DNA from: Parietaria judaica | Taxonomy: Eukaryota > Streptophyta > Magnoliopsida > Rosales > Urticaceae | Length of the DNA stretch: 64,000 nt | Assembly (NCBI GenBank): GCA_954871525.1 | Contig: OX940868.1 | Location: forward strand, 22,005,056-22,069,055 | Reading direction: 5' to 3' | In this document: positions 49,005 through 61,759 of the stretch, piece by piece | Layout: every line of letters begins with the position of its first letter | Numbering within the stretch: position 1 is the first letter of the stretch | Notes under the pieces: model-generated | The model's input: only the letters and a program-made list of their open reading frames with translations | What the model was told of the DNA's origin: nothing | Database searches by the model: none | Position numbers and translations under genes: made by a program

Positions 49005-51734
49005 TCAAACCAGAGCTCTGCTTTCGTCGTCTTCAACGTCGTCATCGTGTTCCGATGTCTTGTTATGTTTGTACACGGACTTGAAATGCTTAGCAATGGC
49101 GTAATGAAGCGAACTCCATGTAGGGATTCTATTTTGAGGCACCAACTTCACCATGATTCCCATGGAGATGAGCATCAATCCTATCCCATGCTGGTCTGTC
49201 ATCACCTTTGTGAATATCAAGTATGATAGCAACAAAGTCACTGCTTTTCTAGCAGTTGTAATCTGCAAAAATAATTACAAATATTAGCCTAACAATGATG
49301 TTGGATTAGTTACTTGGTTAATTTGATGCTATTTTATAGTAAAAAAAAATGGAGGTCCTCCGAAATCCAACCAAGCGTATCAAGGCTAAAAACAGGGCTT
49401 GAATAATATAAATGAGAAAAAAAAAATTACAAGTATCAATTATATTCCAAAAAGTATTGTAAGCTCGTTTTTGAGCCGCACAAAGTACTGATACTGTGAT
49501 ATTATATACGACATGTATCTTTTTATCGGGTTCTTTTTATATGTCTTATATACAATAACATAGTTGGTACTTTGTTCGGCTAAAAAACAATAGGGACGCA
49601 TCGTTACTTTATGAAAGAGAATTGGTATTTGGTCCGTTAATATTTAAAGAGTTATATGTCAGATACCGTTTTTATAAAATACTCTGCATATACCAAATAG
49701 ATCATTATTATTTCATAATTAGCTAAAATTCTATCTTCATTTACATACATAATTTATTAAATTAAATTTTATTCATGTGCTTGCTCTACATAATCGAAAA
49801 TTAATATCTATGGAGCTAAAAGTCTAAAACCACAACTTATAAATAAGTTTTGATATGGTTGGAGTGCAGTTAGTATACCATGGCAGTGGTGGCGGCGCCG
49901 AAGAGAGCGACGAGCGAGAGAACGGAAACTTGGCCGACGTATGTGGCCATGGCTTCGAAGATCAACACCCCATACACATATGGATGCTGCAAAATTTACA
50001 TAGCCACATTGGTTTATTTTTAAAATACAGACAAAATTAACAAGTTATATAGAAAGGTAATAAGATTCTTTTATTTTTCAACATAATTATGAGACCCTTT
50101 TTGAAGTGTACGGAGTTTTTCCACCTCATAGCAAGCATTCCACGCAGTGATCGCCTCGCCAGTGAGAATCATCGGCGGGATCAAGAACGGCAAACCGACC
50201 ACCGTCGAGCAGAACAACATCTCCATCTGCACAAACCAAGAAGAAGAAGAAGAAGAAGAAGAAGAAGAAGAAGAAGAAGAAGAAGAAGAAAGTGTCCTAT
50301 ACTATAAACAATGCTTACTTGTGTTGTGTTGGGGTTGACCGTGAAGATGGCCTCTTGTAGATTCCCGAGAAAAGCGTCCATGATCAGGGCGCCGGAGATC
50401 ATGATGACGCCGATTATGTGGAAATTAGGAGACGTTTGGGCGTCGGCTAAGGTGAAGATTATGAGGCCGATCACCAAGAGCGTCGCGGAGGCGTATTCGT
50501 GTAAAGGATACTTTCGTCTCAAACCCGGAATGAAGGCACCTATAACCATTACGGGTAGTACCTAAACATAGCAATTAATTTGCACAAAACCATGTTAATT
50601 GTGTCAATAATTTTGCGATTTGTTGGATAAGTTTGATTATAAATAATGTTTTTGGGACATAACTTGTAATTTGGTAAAAATGTGTGTATATAGTTAGTTA
50701 AACAAGTGATATTTGTGAATTGTGATAATTATGGTGATATATGTAATAACGATTATTTAAACATATAAAGACCCTGCAATAGAATAAAGTCACAAATAGA
50801 TGTATATATCAAGCGGACATATAAATTTGAGAGGAACTAATTATTAAGTATAGAAGGGGGATGAATAAATATAAATTAAATGTTAAAAAAAAAATTAAAG
50901 ATAAAATAATTAAAATTTTGCGTTATTTTTATTTTTTATTTTAAATTTAAGTAGGTCCTCCACCAGTTAAGTTTCAAATATAACCTCTCAGGCTCAAAGT
51001 AAAAAAAATTATAAGAACAAAAATAAATATTCTTGATTTCACCCCTTACTTTTGTGGACTTGAACATGATCTGCGCCGGGTAGTTGAGGAAGGCCAAGGA
51101 GCCTTTGGTGAGGCCCTGCGAGGCCATGAGCACCCCCGAGAGCTTCACGTAGGTGCTCCACGGGTTCACCATCTGCTTCCTGCTGAACCCTTGCATGTAT
51201 ATCAGCGCGACGTACACGAACCCTTGCGCGAACGTGAAGTACCATCCATAACTATATCAAATATTATTATTTTGGTGCATAATTAGGGTTTACAATTGTT
51301 ACCATGCATGTTTCAAAGAGTACATATATATACGTACGTATAATAATATTTACCTGAATTTGAGACGATTGTAAACGTACTCCTGATATTAAAATGGGTT
51401 TAATTATTACGTCGAAACTCGAATAAATACCACAAATTCCTTTTTTATAGCATCAAAATTCTACAAATAAATAAATAAATAAAGCTTCCTTTTTCTTCTT
51501 TTTTTCTCACCACGTGACTTGTTTAATAGCATTTTCATCAAGAACATGCAAGAACATCAATGAAAGTGGACATTGAAAAACGCCACAAAAAAAAAAAAAA
51601 AAAAAAACCTCACAAACGCCATTAACGAGATAGCCGAAGAAGAAGCCAGAAGAGCAGATGATGAACTGTTGCCATTTAGGCCTTTCGCCGAGTGAAATCC
51701 CGAAAAGGGACATCGATGAATCCTCGTTCTTCAT
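49005..51734 (-). CDS. UTR2: UDP-sugar transporter, UTR2-like
   Basis: Member of the UAA/SLC35B family that moves UDP-galactose or UDP-glucose across ER or Golgi membranes. Seven exons join in frame: 51734-51609, 51382-51354, 51251-51050, 50561-50319, 50226-50125, 49986-49879, 49262-49005; 355 residues, the usual length. It matches Arabidopsis UTR2 closely along its length: [20 protein letters not shown] at the N-terminus, [20 protein letters not shown] across the first junction, [32 protein letters not shown], and [14 protein letters not shown] near the C-terminus, with hydrophobic helices throughout. The tail ends in acidic residues then SRALV. Substrate is inferred from family only. The first donor is GTTTTTT, directly followed by a T run, which is unusual. 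Confidence 0.93.
49472..49640. mobile_element. Degraded MITE of the NRPD1-intron family, UTR2 intron 6
   Basis: GCCGCACAAAGTACTGATAC on the left faces AGAGAATTGGTATTTGGTCC on the right. ACTTTGTTCGGCTAAAAA and AAAGAGAATTGG match the right arm of the element at 15478-15720. It is more decayed than that copy. Confidence 0.45.
50238..50290. repeat. (GAA)n microsatellite in UTR2 intron 4
   Basis: About 17 uninterrupted GAA/AAG triplets (CTT on the coding strand) lie just upstream of exon 5, where they may act as a long pyrimidine tract before the acceptor. Confidence 0.9.
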
Positions 51735-53540
51735 TACTTTCGAAAAGAAAGAAAGAAAGAAAAGAATACTCGTTTTAATTGTCGAGAGTTTTTGGTGGTG
51801 TCGTGAAGTTTGGTCTCAGTTTTGGAGGCTTGAAAGAAGGAGAGACTCTATTTGTATGAGAAGAACGTGGACGGTCTCTCTTTTTCATTAATTTCATGTA
51901 GCGGCAAAAGTAATCAAAATTATAATCAACTGCGAAAGTGAGTATTTTTATTCATTATGAGAAAAATTCCCAAGTTCAGTTGAACATTATTCGACCGTTA
52001 AATGCTCAAAGCATGACGGTCCGGTTAACCATATTTTTATATTGACAAAACCATAATCAGGATTTCAAGTTTTTAGAAATTGCAACTGGACCATGTTTAT
52101 TAGAAAACAAAAAAAAATCCCTGGTTAATAACCCGGTTTTTCAAAAGTGAAAATCAGTTTCTAGCCCGCACCCGGATTTAATTGCTTAATTACCAAAGAT
52201 TCAAAATTGCAAAATTAAAGTTCCCGGGTGATTCGCAGTAGATCTTGTAGTAAAATATGATGAAGAAAAACTTTGTTTGGTCAAACAACGATATATCTAA
52301 AAAATTTACAACGGTAATTGGTAGAAATTTTAAATAATAAAAAACCCGCATTACACATGCTTATTATTTTATGTCCGCGCGCGTTAAAAAATGTAGACGT
52401 CTTCTACATGTAGGTAATTCAAAGAAAGATACAATTTAAATCAGAAGTTTAATTTATCTTTCAATTTTTTTCTATCTCGAAGCTAGATAAAGACATTTAG
52501 TATATTTATTTTAGTGTATAGTTTCTTGTCAAACAACTATAAAATCTGATCTGTTTAGTTGTGACACCAACGTTACGTAGAAATGATCAAAATCATTTAA
52601 TACCACATGACTAGACCGTTCAGGTTTTTTTTTTCTTCTTCATTTTTCTTTTTTGATATAAGTTTATTCATTTGTTTGGTATGGAAATATTATGAAATAT
52701 CATTTCGGCATGACAGTGAGAGAGATATTGCCGTGTATTATTGTTAGCCTTGCTCTTATTCTAAGAGCTTTACTTTTTTCGAGTTATATATTGAGAAAAA
52801 AAAATTACAATTATAATTACTATTATTCAGAGCGTTTTTGCTGCTGTTATTTATTCAATAATTAATTATATTAATATCTAATTAGCGAGGCGCATAAAAA
52901 TCAATGTATTCTTTACATTTTAATAGTATTTAGCATTAGTTTATTGAGTTAATGTCCAAATATATAGTTATATATTGTTGATCGTTGATCTAATGCTTTC
53001 AATGATGAGGTTATACATGACCTCTTTTAGACGAATGAAAAATACGCAAAGCCAATTAATTAATAAATAAATACAATAAGATGCAATTATATAAATGTTG
53101 TGTTGACTTGCGAGACCACTTAATTTGCCGGAGACGTGATGAATATTCGATGCGGAGTTATTAAGTGAATTTTATAATTAAAGGCTTTATTTATAATATT
53201 CAATGTGGAGTTATCTTACACTAAAAGCGAATCACTAAATATTTACTGTCATTTTTTATTTTTTGTTTTGTCAATTTTAATATTTATTCTATAAATTGGA
53301 GTTTAATTATACAATCAAAAGCTAAAACAAAGTTTCAATAGCAATAAAGAAGTTCACAATTTCCATTACTTTCTTTGTAGTTCCAAATACCATATAGGAG
53401 ACCTAAATGATCATCAAGCCAATAATCTTAAACCACATAAAAACAACCCTTAGTTGTTTCAAAAAATTGCAAGATCATAAGCATGTGCTCACATTTTATG
53501 AACAAAAAAAGTATGTGGTGAATTTGATTAATCATGAGCA
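51735..53540. other. UTR2 upstream flank and AT-rich intergenic DNA
   Basis: The UTR2 promoter should lie in the first few hundred bases. No other gene is seen. Confidence 0.6.
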
Positions 53541-56500
53541 TCACAAGAGATCAAGCAATAGTTCTTGCACTAAAGAATCCCAAACCCTAGCTTCCAAATC
53601 CAAGCCAATCTCTTCTACTTCTTCATCAACTTTTGTCCATTTCCCATGTCTTTCCAAGTCCTTCAAATAAGCCTCTCTTCCTTCCTTCACTTCCCACCCC
53701 AAAAACACTTCCTTTGTCTCTCCATTAAGCCAATCTTCCATCACTTCCAAAGACTCCTTCTCACTCATCACCATGTTGTTCTTGCCATCTCCCATTGCTC
53801 TCTCCTTGAAGAAATCAAACATCAAACTATCTGCCTTGGAGCCCAAGCAACCGTTCTTACTCTTTATTGTTTTCGCCAACTCTCTTGCTCTTTCTTCGCA
53901 ATTGCGATTGATTTCGTCTTTCGGAGCCGACAGTGTCGATAGCTTGTTTTCGATCTCCGACATTGCAATTCTCTTCTCTAAATTGGTCGGTTTGAGATGA
54001 GCAATGCTCTTCAACCTTTTAATCTTCAATAGAATTTTTCGCTTGGCTCCTGATCCACCAATCGAATATTTTAAATTTAGTGTCGGATTCTTGAAATTAC
54101 ATGTGAATCTGAGATAAATGATATGTCAACAATTACATGGACATGAATTATATTTTACTATACAATGTTATATATTTTGCGTTAAAAGCGAACAAAATAA
54201 TATAGTACTAGCAAATATATTTGATAATACATACGAATTGTAACTAATTCGTAATGTAATAACTTGGAACAAATCAGTATGACCATTTTACGCAACGTTT
54301 AAAACGTTATAACAAATCACGGTAATTGAAGAGAGCGCTTGTCTCAAAATGTTTAACGTTTTAGGTTTTGACCCACTCGACACTAACTCAATTTAAATTT
54401 AATTGTAATATAAATGTTACCTTTAAATCGAGGAACTTTACTATAAGAATTTGGAGAAGTAGCGTGATCATCATGATCATTATCATCTTTAAAAGGATCA
54501 TCCAATACAGAAACCGGACTGAATTGTTCCTTCTCTTCCTCATTGATAGACCACTCCTATTAAGCATATAAAAAACGGTTAAATATAAGTAAAAACTTAA
54601 ATGATGAGAACAAAATATCTATATATATTATGATTAATTGAATATAAATATTCCCAAGCATGAAGTTAAGAAGAAGAAAAAAAACAAGAAGATTTTATTT
54701 AGATTCCTTTCTATGTGCAATTAATGCAATAGGAAATTGATTAGAGGCGATGATGAAAGAAAGAAAGAAACACAACAATGTGACATGGGCCTATAGTGGG
54801 CTCATCATGGGCCCAAGGACATTTTGGGGCAAAGTGGGACAGACAAGGTCTGAGATAATGATATGATCTCAGACAAGTCCAGTTCTTGTCCTTCACATTT
54901 TGGTAGACCCCAAATTCCCATATTTAAAATATAAATGTAAATTCACATTTTAAAGCTAATATATATGTAAATAAATAACGAATTTGCATTTGTAGTGAGG
55001 TAAATTTAAGAGGCAAATTCCAATAAATTTTTCAAAATATCCGTCCTACCAATGGTGATATCAGAATACAAATCTTTTGAATATTTAATGATTTTTTTTT
55101 TAAATAGAGTTAAAAATGAGATGAAAAATCTCTAGAGAAATTTCTAAAAAATTACAATTAAAATAAAAACCATATTTTTGAAGTGTAACAAAATGCATTA
55201 ATATTTAATAGTACTTAAATTTTTCCCAATAAATTATACATGATTCAATAGTACCCAAAATTAAAAGGACATTGCAATTAAAGGAATAGGGAGGGAGGAC
55301 CATACCCTTCTTAAAGCTTATGCCACCAAACAAATAGACCATATTGTCACCGACATTATATTTATTCATAATAATTACTAATGATAATATACTAAACTCT
55401 TAAATTAATTAACTAACTAAATCATTAGCACTAATTACTAATTACTCAACACTTTCTCAGTAAATATAATTTTAAATTAGGTAACTGGTAACCAACCCCT
55501 TCCATCCAAAGTAAATGTATGAAATCAAACAAATAAATAGAATCCGATTTTATATCCAAGAAACCAATATCCAGTGCGGTTGGGACTAGATTACTAGATA
55601 TGGTCTCGCTCGAATCGACGGCATGAATCGTGGAAGGAATAACACGTGGCGCGATCCTAGGGGCTCGAATCGGTATGCACATTAATACAATGTGGATGGC
55701 CATAGCTTAGATATTCCCAAGAAATACCCCACACGTGAACTGAATACCATGCAAACCCTTAATATATATATATATATATAATTATAAATTATAAATATAA
55801 TAAATAAATATATAAATGCGATCCCCAAGTCCAGCTAGCCGTGGCAGTAATCCCCAGTCACCAACAAATTCAAAATCCCAACAACACCCCTATTTTTTCA
55901 AATTTAAATAATTACTGTTACTTTTTACTGTTAATGTGGTAAATTATAAAGTTTTTTTTTGTTTCGTATTAATTGGTCAAATTAACATACATAATTTAAG
56001 AAATAATTGTTAATTGATAAGGTAAATTATTTAATTATTTTGGCTTCTATTTCTTCAAAATTCAGTTCAATAATAAAATTAATAATTTAGAACAAGCCAT
56101 ACCTTAATCGCCTCACCGACAGTCGTACTAGAGTCAACGCTCTTGTTGACTTTCCGGAACGACACGTCGTTTTGACTCTCCACGGCGTCGTTTTCCGCCA
56201 AGCTGCTCACCGAGCTCAGGCCACCCGAAGTAGCGGACAAGCCTGTCTCGCTTTCGCACCAGCTGATCGTGCTCTTGCTCTTGCTCTTGTCCCGGCCGGT
56301 ATTCTCATCGGACGGTCCAAGCGATTGCTCCTTGGCGAGGATCAATCTCGGCCGCCCGTCCGGTTTTTTACTCCCCCGAATAAGCCGAGCCTTTAGTTGC
56401 TTGACAGCACTGACGACCGCTTCCGAGGCCCGATGCAGAGCCGACACAGAACGGCTCCTTTTGAGAACCCGCGGTCCGCGGTTGGGAGCACGGGGACGGT

Positions 56501-56717
56501 GCCCGTCTTTCTGCGTGAGGTCGAGCTCGAGGAGGAAGCGGACGGTGGTACAGCAGTGTCGCCGGCGAGGGAACGACTTGAAGCCGTTGGACGAGCACGA
56601 ACTCAAGTCGTCCGTTAGATAGTCCCTCAGCTGCATCAACGGCTGTCGTTCAATCACGGTGCTGATCATCTTCTGATGATGTTGATCACTGTTGATGAGC
56701 AAAACCGAATGAGCCAT
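53541..56717 (-). CDS. DUF4378-type plant protein of unknown function
   Basis: Three exons join in frame: 56717-56103, 54556-54421, 54049-53541; 419 residues. The first exon codes a basic, Ser-rich region with PLMQLRDYLTDDLSSCSSNG near the start and VLKRSRSVSALHRASEAVV in the middle. The second is acidic. The third ends KVDEEVEEIGLDLEARVWDS followed by LVQELLLDLL, the style of a DUF4378 C-terminus (acidic stretch, then a helix ending at the protein end). Related plant proteins include microtubule-associated TRM family members, but no specific function can be claimed here. Intron 1 is about 1.5 kb. There are no membrane segments or signal peptide. Confidence 0.85.
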
Positions 56718-56761
56718 TGAAAAAAGAGTGAAGCTTTCAGGGTTGCAAAATACATATATAT

Positions 56762-56808
<47 letters not shown>

Positions 56809-56887
56809 AAGGTTTTGTCACCTGGAAGAGAAGAAGGAGAGAGGTAGATTCTGGTCAGTTGAAGATCTCAAGGGCGTAAAAAGTGCA

Positions 56888-56928
<41 letters not shown>

Positions 56929-58579
56929 TAGGGTTTGTGGCAGATAGAGCAGGAAAAAGACAGATGAGTTCAGTTATGGATGATGATCATCAAGAAGAGA
57001 CTGAGATGCTTCTTCTTCAGTGAATTTGAATCTCAAAGCTTGCTTATTTTAATGTTTTTTGAATTTCAGAGAGAGAGAGAGAGAGATGTGAATCTCAGAC
57101 CGTGAAGTGAAATGAATTGTTTATATGGGATTTTACGTGCAAGAATTTATTGCCAAGGCGTCATTTGGGGTGACCTTTGACTTTTGGACTGTTGTGCGAC
57201 CTCGAGTTGACCTACTTTCAAAAACTCCTTACTTTTTTATTTGAGATAAATAGCAATATATAGACGAAATTAGTGATTATGTACCTAAAATCTATTTGTA
57301 AAGATCAAAGTATGTTATGAAGTCGCCTACAAATGTGCATGCGTGTTTTCCGTCACTGTTATGTCATAGCACTCCTACTAGTTTATAGTGACAATAGGTC
57401 ATTATAAGGCCTGCCCTGAGCTCGTTATTTTTAGTCGGGGCTCTAGGTTATGTACAATTTTTAGAGTCCTCAAGGTATTTAATAAAAAATAAATTTTAGT
57501 TATATTTAGTTAAGTATATACAACAATATATATATGCTTATAGTCTATAGCAAGGCCTGCCCGGGTCATTCTTATAATACAAGCTGCTTATAAATAAAAT
57601 ATGATCAATGAAAAATTATCATAAATAATGAGTAAGATATAATATAGATGGAAAATACAAGCTTAAATTTACACTTTTACGCAACCCGAGTACTTTCGGC
57701 TGTTACAAATAGAATTTGACTACACATGTGTTAGTTTTGACTTTTTGTGTAAACTCAAGTACAAATGCCGCTATATCTGTTTTTATTTATTATATATACT
57801 GTTCGTTAGGCTGATGATAGATCTATCTATCTACTCTACTTCATGCAGAGACTGTCGCTTCCTTCCTTCTCACGCGCTAAGCCACGTGTGCATGCATGCC
57901 CTAACATATCTATCTGTTATATAAATGTATATAAAATATGGTTGCGTAATTTCAAATTTGCTGACAAGAGATTCATTTTGACTCATGAGCCCACAAGAGG
58001 GCATGAGTGAAAAAACCTTAGCAAACCCAAGGGAAAAACTATATAGAAGATAGAAAGAGATCGACCTCGTAGGGTATTATTGTATATACTAACTTAATAA
58101 CGGTAAATGTACTTAAATTCAAGTGAAATGAGGAATCATGCATGTATTCAAATTTTATTTGTAATGATCAAAGTACTCAAATTATGTAAAAGCTTAAGAC
58201 TTGTCACCTGTGTAATTTCCATGCATTATGTCTTGTTTGTTAGTTTATAATGACGTATTATTGCATTCTTATTTATTACATTTTATTATACGCATTTTAC
58301 TACGAGGATAGATAGTAAGTGATGATACGACAACATGTCATTATAAATTAATGAGAGTGATAACAAAAGAAAAAATTGGCTTTATACTTTAACGTGATTT
58401 TGGTACTTTGACGGTTTGACCTAATTTATAAATAGGAAATAGATACATATCTGCTAGTTTTACTAAATTTGAGTACATTTCCCGCTATTATTTTATATTT
58501 TTATATACTATATAATATTGAATTGATATTTTTGGACGTTAGAGATATTTTTAAGATAATTATAGATTATATGAAGTCT
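56718..58579. other. Upstream flank of the DUF4378 gene
   Basis: Two long (TA)n microsatellites (about 56761-56805 and 56890-56920) and a (GA)n run (57070-57085) lie in what should be the promoter or leader. No gene is seen beyond. Confidence 0.6.
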
Positions 58580-58953
58580 TATAATGATGACCTCTTTGTA
58601 TTCATTATCATCTCTTGGTTAATTAGTCAAAAACATAGATACTTGTCGTTTCTCAAGTATTAATTAAATTAGTATAGTTAAGTACTTATTAATTAATTTA
58701 ATAGGAATATTAATGACTATCTTTTCCTGTAAAGGGTAATCCTATTCCTAGTGTAATAGCGAGTATATAATGATGACCTCTTTGTCTTCATTATCATCTC
58801 TTGGTTAATTAGTCAAAAACATAGATACTTGTCGTTTCTCAAGTATTAATTAAGTTAGTATAGTTAAGTACTTATTAATTAATTTAATAGGAATATTAAT
58901 GACTATCTTTCCTGTAAAGGGTAATCCCATTCCTAGTGTAATAGCGAGTATAT
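58580..58953. repeat. Recent tandem duplication, unit 186 bp
   Basis: ATAATGATGACCTCTTTGT begins at 58581 and again at 58767, and the following bases, through TAGTGTAATAGCGAGTATATA, agree at all but a few positions. The high identity suggests a recent event. It is AT-rich and non-coding. Confidence 0.93.
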
Positions 58954-61365
58954 ACGGATGTATTAGCGGAATTTTACCGTTTTTGAGATCGGGAACTGGA
59001 ATTCTAATTCTAACCCTTTTTTAACGGATTTTTTTTAATCATTGTATCTTTGTGAAATGGATAATGATGAGAATAGACAAAAGAGTGGAATAATATGTGA
59101 AAAATTGTACTATATACTATTTGTTTGCAATTAATGTTCTGTTTATCTATATAGTGAAAGAAGTATGTACATCAATAGTAATTAAGTCGAGAGCAATGGC
59201 TATAATGTAATCATTTCACATGAAACGTTGTCAATTTTACGTCCATTGGACCATCAAGATTAATTCATAATATTATGTCCTATTTTTACTTTTTATTCTT
59301 TTAAGAGTAATAGGATCACTGGATATATATCTCGATTATATATATTAAATATATCTTCTCTTACAGAAATACTCTAGTTATTAAAAAATATATATAAGAC
59401 TTACAACATAATCAATATTATGTCTCATCCATAAAATAAATAAAATTAATTAAAAATGCAAAACGTCAATTAAATAGCACAACAACAAATTACTACATGT
59501 AACTCGTATTCTATATAATCTAAATAAATATTTTGTAAAAATTGAAAGATAAAGTTCGTCAACTATCTATTTCTGCTTTTAACACCTTCATTTGCGCTAA
59601 TGTGTCCGCCATTTTATTATCTTCTCTGTAAATGTGTTGCAAGTATGCGTTTTACTTATAGTCATGTTTTGATCTAATTGCTCATTGAATTGGGTAATCA
59701 AAATCAATTCTTCAATATGTGTTTTCGTCACACGATTTAGCTAAAAGAATCATGTACGGAAAAACAGTGTGAATTCCTTAACGAATAATATAACCTAATC
59801 ATTGTACTATAAATTCATTTGCATGATTGGTATAATGTAATGATGATTTCTTTTTTATATATTTTATGTGTTACTCTCCTAGTCTCCTTATTTTCTTATC
59901 TCTTATTTTTGTCCTGGTAGTTCGCAAGTCAGACTCAGAACCAATGAATTTCCGTCTTGTTCTGTCAAAATAATGTCTTTAATTTTTAATAAAATATATG
60001 TGGCAAAACTACCCACTACTTTAGGATTTATATTTGACACAAACAAGAAATATAATATGTCAATACGTTCACATATCTTTCGGTTATTTCACCCCCCCCC
60101 CCCCCCCCCCCCCCCCCCCACAACTATCCTACACCTATAATAATTTAATAAAACTAATCACATAGGCTGTAAAATCAATTTTCTCCATTTTATGAAGGAA
60201 ATTAGATAAAAACAGCTAAATATGTATTCTTTAGTTATATATATATAGTTTGTACTTTGTAGAAGTAGTAGTGTCAAATTAAAACCAAATAATCTGATCA
60301 AAAAAAAAAATTAAAACCAAATAATGTATTTTTATGTCGTTTGGTACACTAATCAGTCAATAATTTAGCTTATCGTTTTGTTTAGTCAATTTTCATGAAC
60401 ATGCATTTTATAACGTACTGATGTTGATGTAGGTATTATCATTAAAAAAATAAAAATAAAAAACGACAGCAAGGCATTGAAATATCTGAGTCTGCCCTCA
60501 ATAACCAACACAGCATGCAATAAAATACGACATTAAAAATAATTTCCACCTTCCAAAATGTCCGATTTTCATCCGGTCCCGATTCTATGTTGATTGCGTT
60601 TGGTACAAGGGTAAGGTCATCAAAAATTGGATAAATAATTTAAAATTTATTTATTAAAAGAAAAAATCAGAATCATCGGCGGGCAACGCTGTTTTCTTAT
60701 TTAAATTAATATATTTAAATCATTAGATAAATAATTTCTTTTAATAATCGGATACAGATTTTCCCAAAACACAGGATTTAAGCCCCCCTTTTTTTTCAAA
60801 CAGTATTAAAGCCCCATTTTGAAAGGCCCCAAACGTCCGATATCTAAAAAAAATTATAACATTCCATTTGGGTGATAAACGAAAACTGAATAAAAAGTTA
60901 ATATCATAAAATGAATAAATAAATAAAATATCATGTAATATCATTCTTCAGGCTAAGATCAGTAGTGCACTGCAGAGACTGGCATTTAATCAGTCATTTA
61001 ATTTTGAGACCCCACTTTGATGACTAACTCTGCAAAACCACACTTGTAAAGTCTCAGAAAATAATAAAAAATATTTGAGATGGGTCTTTGTGGGCTTTCT
61101 GGAGAATAGAGGCCGGCCCATATTAAGTAATTATGGCCCATTAGACAATCTGTGTTTGTCGTGTCAGTATCTCTGCCAGCTGGCACCATGAAATTAGGTC
61201 ATTCACTTGCCAACTAAGACCAGCCTGTGTCAACTCTCAACCTAACATGTGATTAAAATTTAACGATAATAAGAATAATAATTAAATTAATAGTAATGTC
61301 TTAGATTTTTAATGATTTTTTACTATATTTACAGAGTTATCATGGACTATATTTAAAAAAAAAAA
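58954..61365. other. AT-rich intergenic DNA, no gene seen
   Basis: Apart from the poly(C) run at 60092-60119, only short AT-driven frames were found. Confidence 0.6.
60092..60119. repeat. Uninterrupted run of 28 cytosines
   Basis: A run of 28 C, flanked by TTTCA and ACAACT, in otherwise AT-rich DNA. The exact length may be affected by sequencing or assembly error. Confidence 0.85.
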
Positions 61366-61656
61366 TTCATAAAACATCCCTCAGAACACCATAAATTATT
61401 TTATTACATCTCAAAACATCATAATTGGAAATACATCCTTTTTAAATTTTATGTACCAAAATACCCTTTCAAAATATACATACTGTGTCCTGAAAATGGA
61501 CATATTGCCTCCAGAAAAATGGAGAAGTCGCGTCCGAAAAAATGGACACAACTAATGGTATTTTGGTACGTAAAATTTAAAAAGGATGTATTTTTAATTA
61601 TGATGTTTTGAAGTGTAATAAAATAATTTATGGTGTTTTGAGGGATGTTTTATGAA
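61366..61656. mobile_element. Fold-back MITE, 291 bp
   Basis: Two arms of about 97 bp are near-perfect inverted copies. The left starts TTCATAAAACATCCCTCAGA; the right, reverse-complemented, starts TTCATAAAACATCCCTCAAA, and both run on to TACCAAAATA. The loop of about 100 bp contains AAAATGGACA twice. There is no coding capacity. No clear target duplication was found; the A run on the left may hide it. Confidence 0.88.
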
Positions 61657-61677
61657 GTTTCCCATTTTAAAACGGCG

Positions 61678-61759
61678 ACTAGACCCTATTGTCCGATGAA
61701 TTAAAATCCCCTTTGTCGACTAGGCCCTATTGTCCGATGAATTAAAATCCTCTTTGTCG
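61678..61759. repeat. 41-bp direct tandem duplication
   Basis: ACTAGACCCTATTGTCCGAT at 61678 and ACTAGGCCCTATTGTCCGAT at 61719; the rest of the unit, to CTTTGTCG, differs by one base. Confidence 0.92.

Noticed and set aside
50089..50338. Arg- and Glu-run ORFs around 50238
   Set aside because: Products of the (GAA)n microsatellite in a UTR2 intron.
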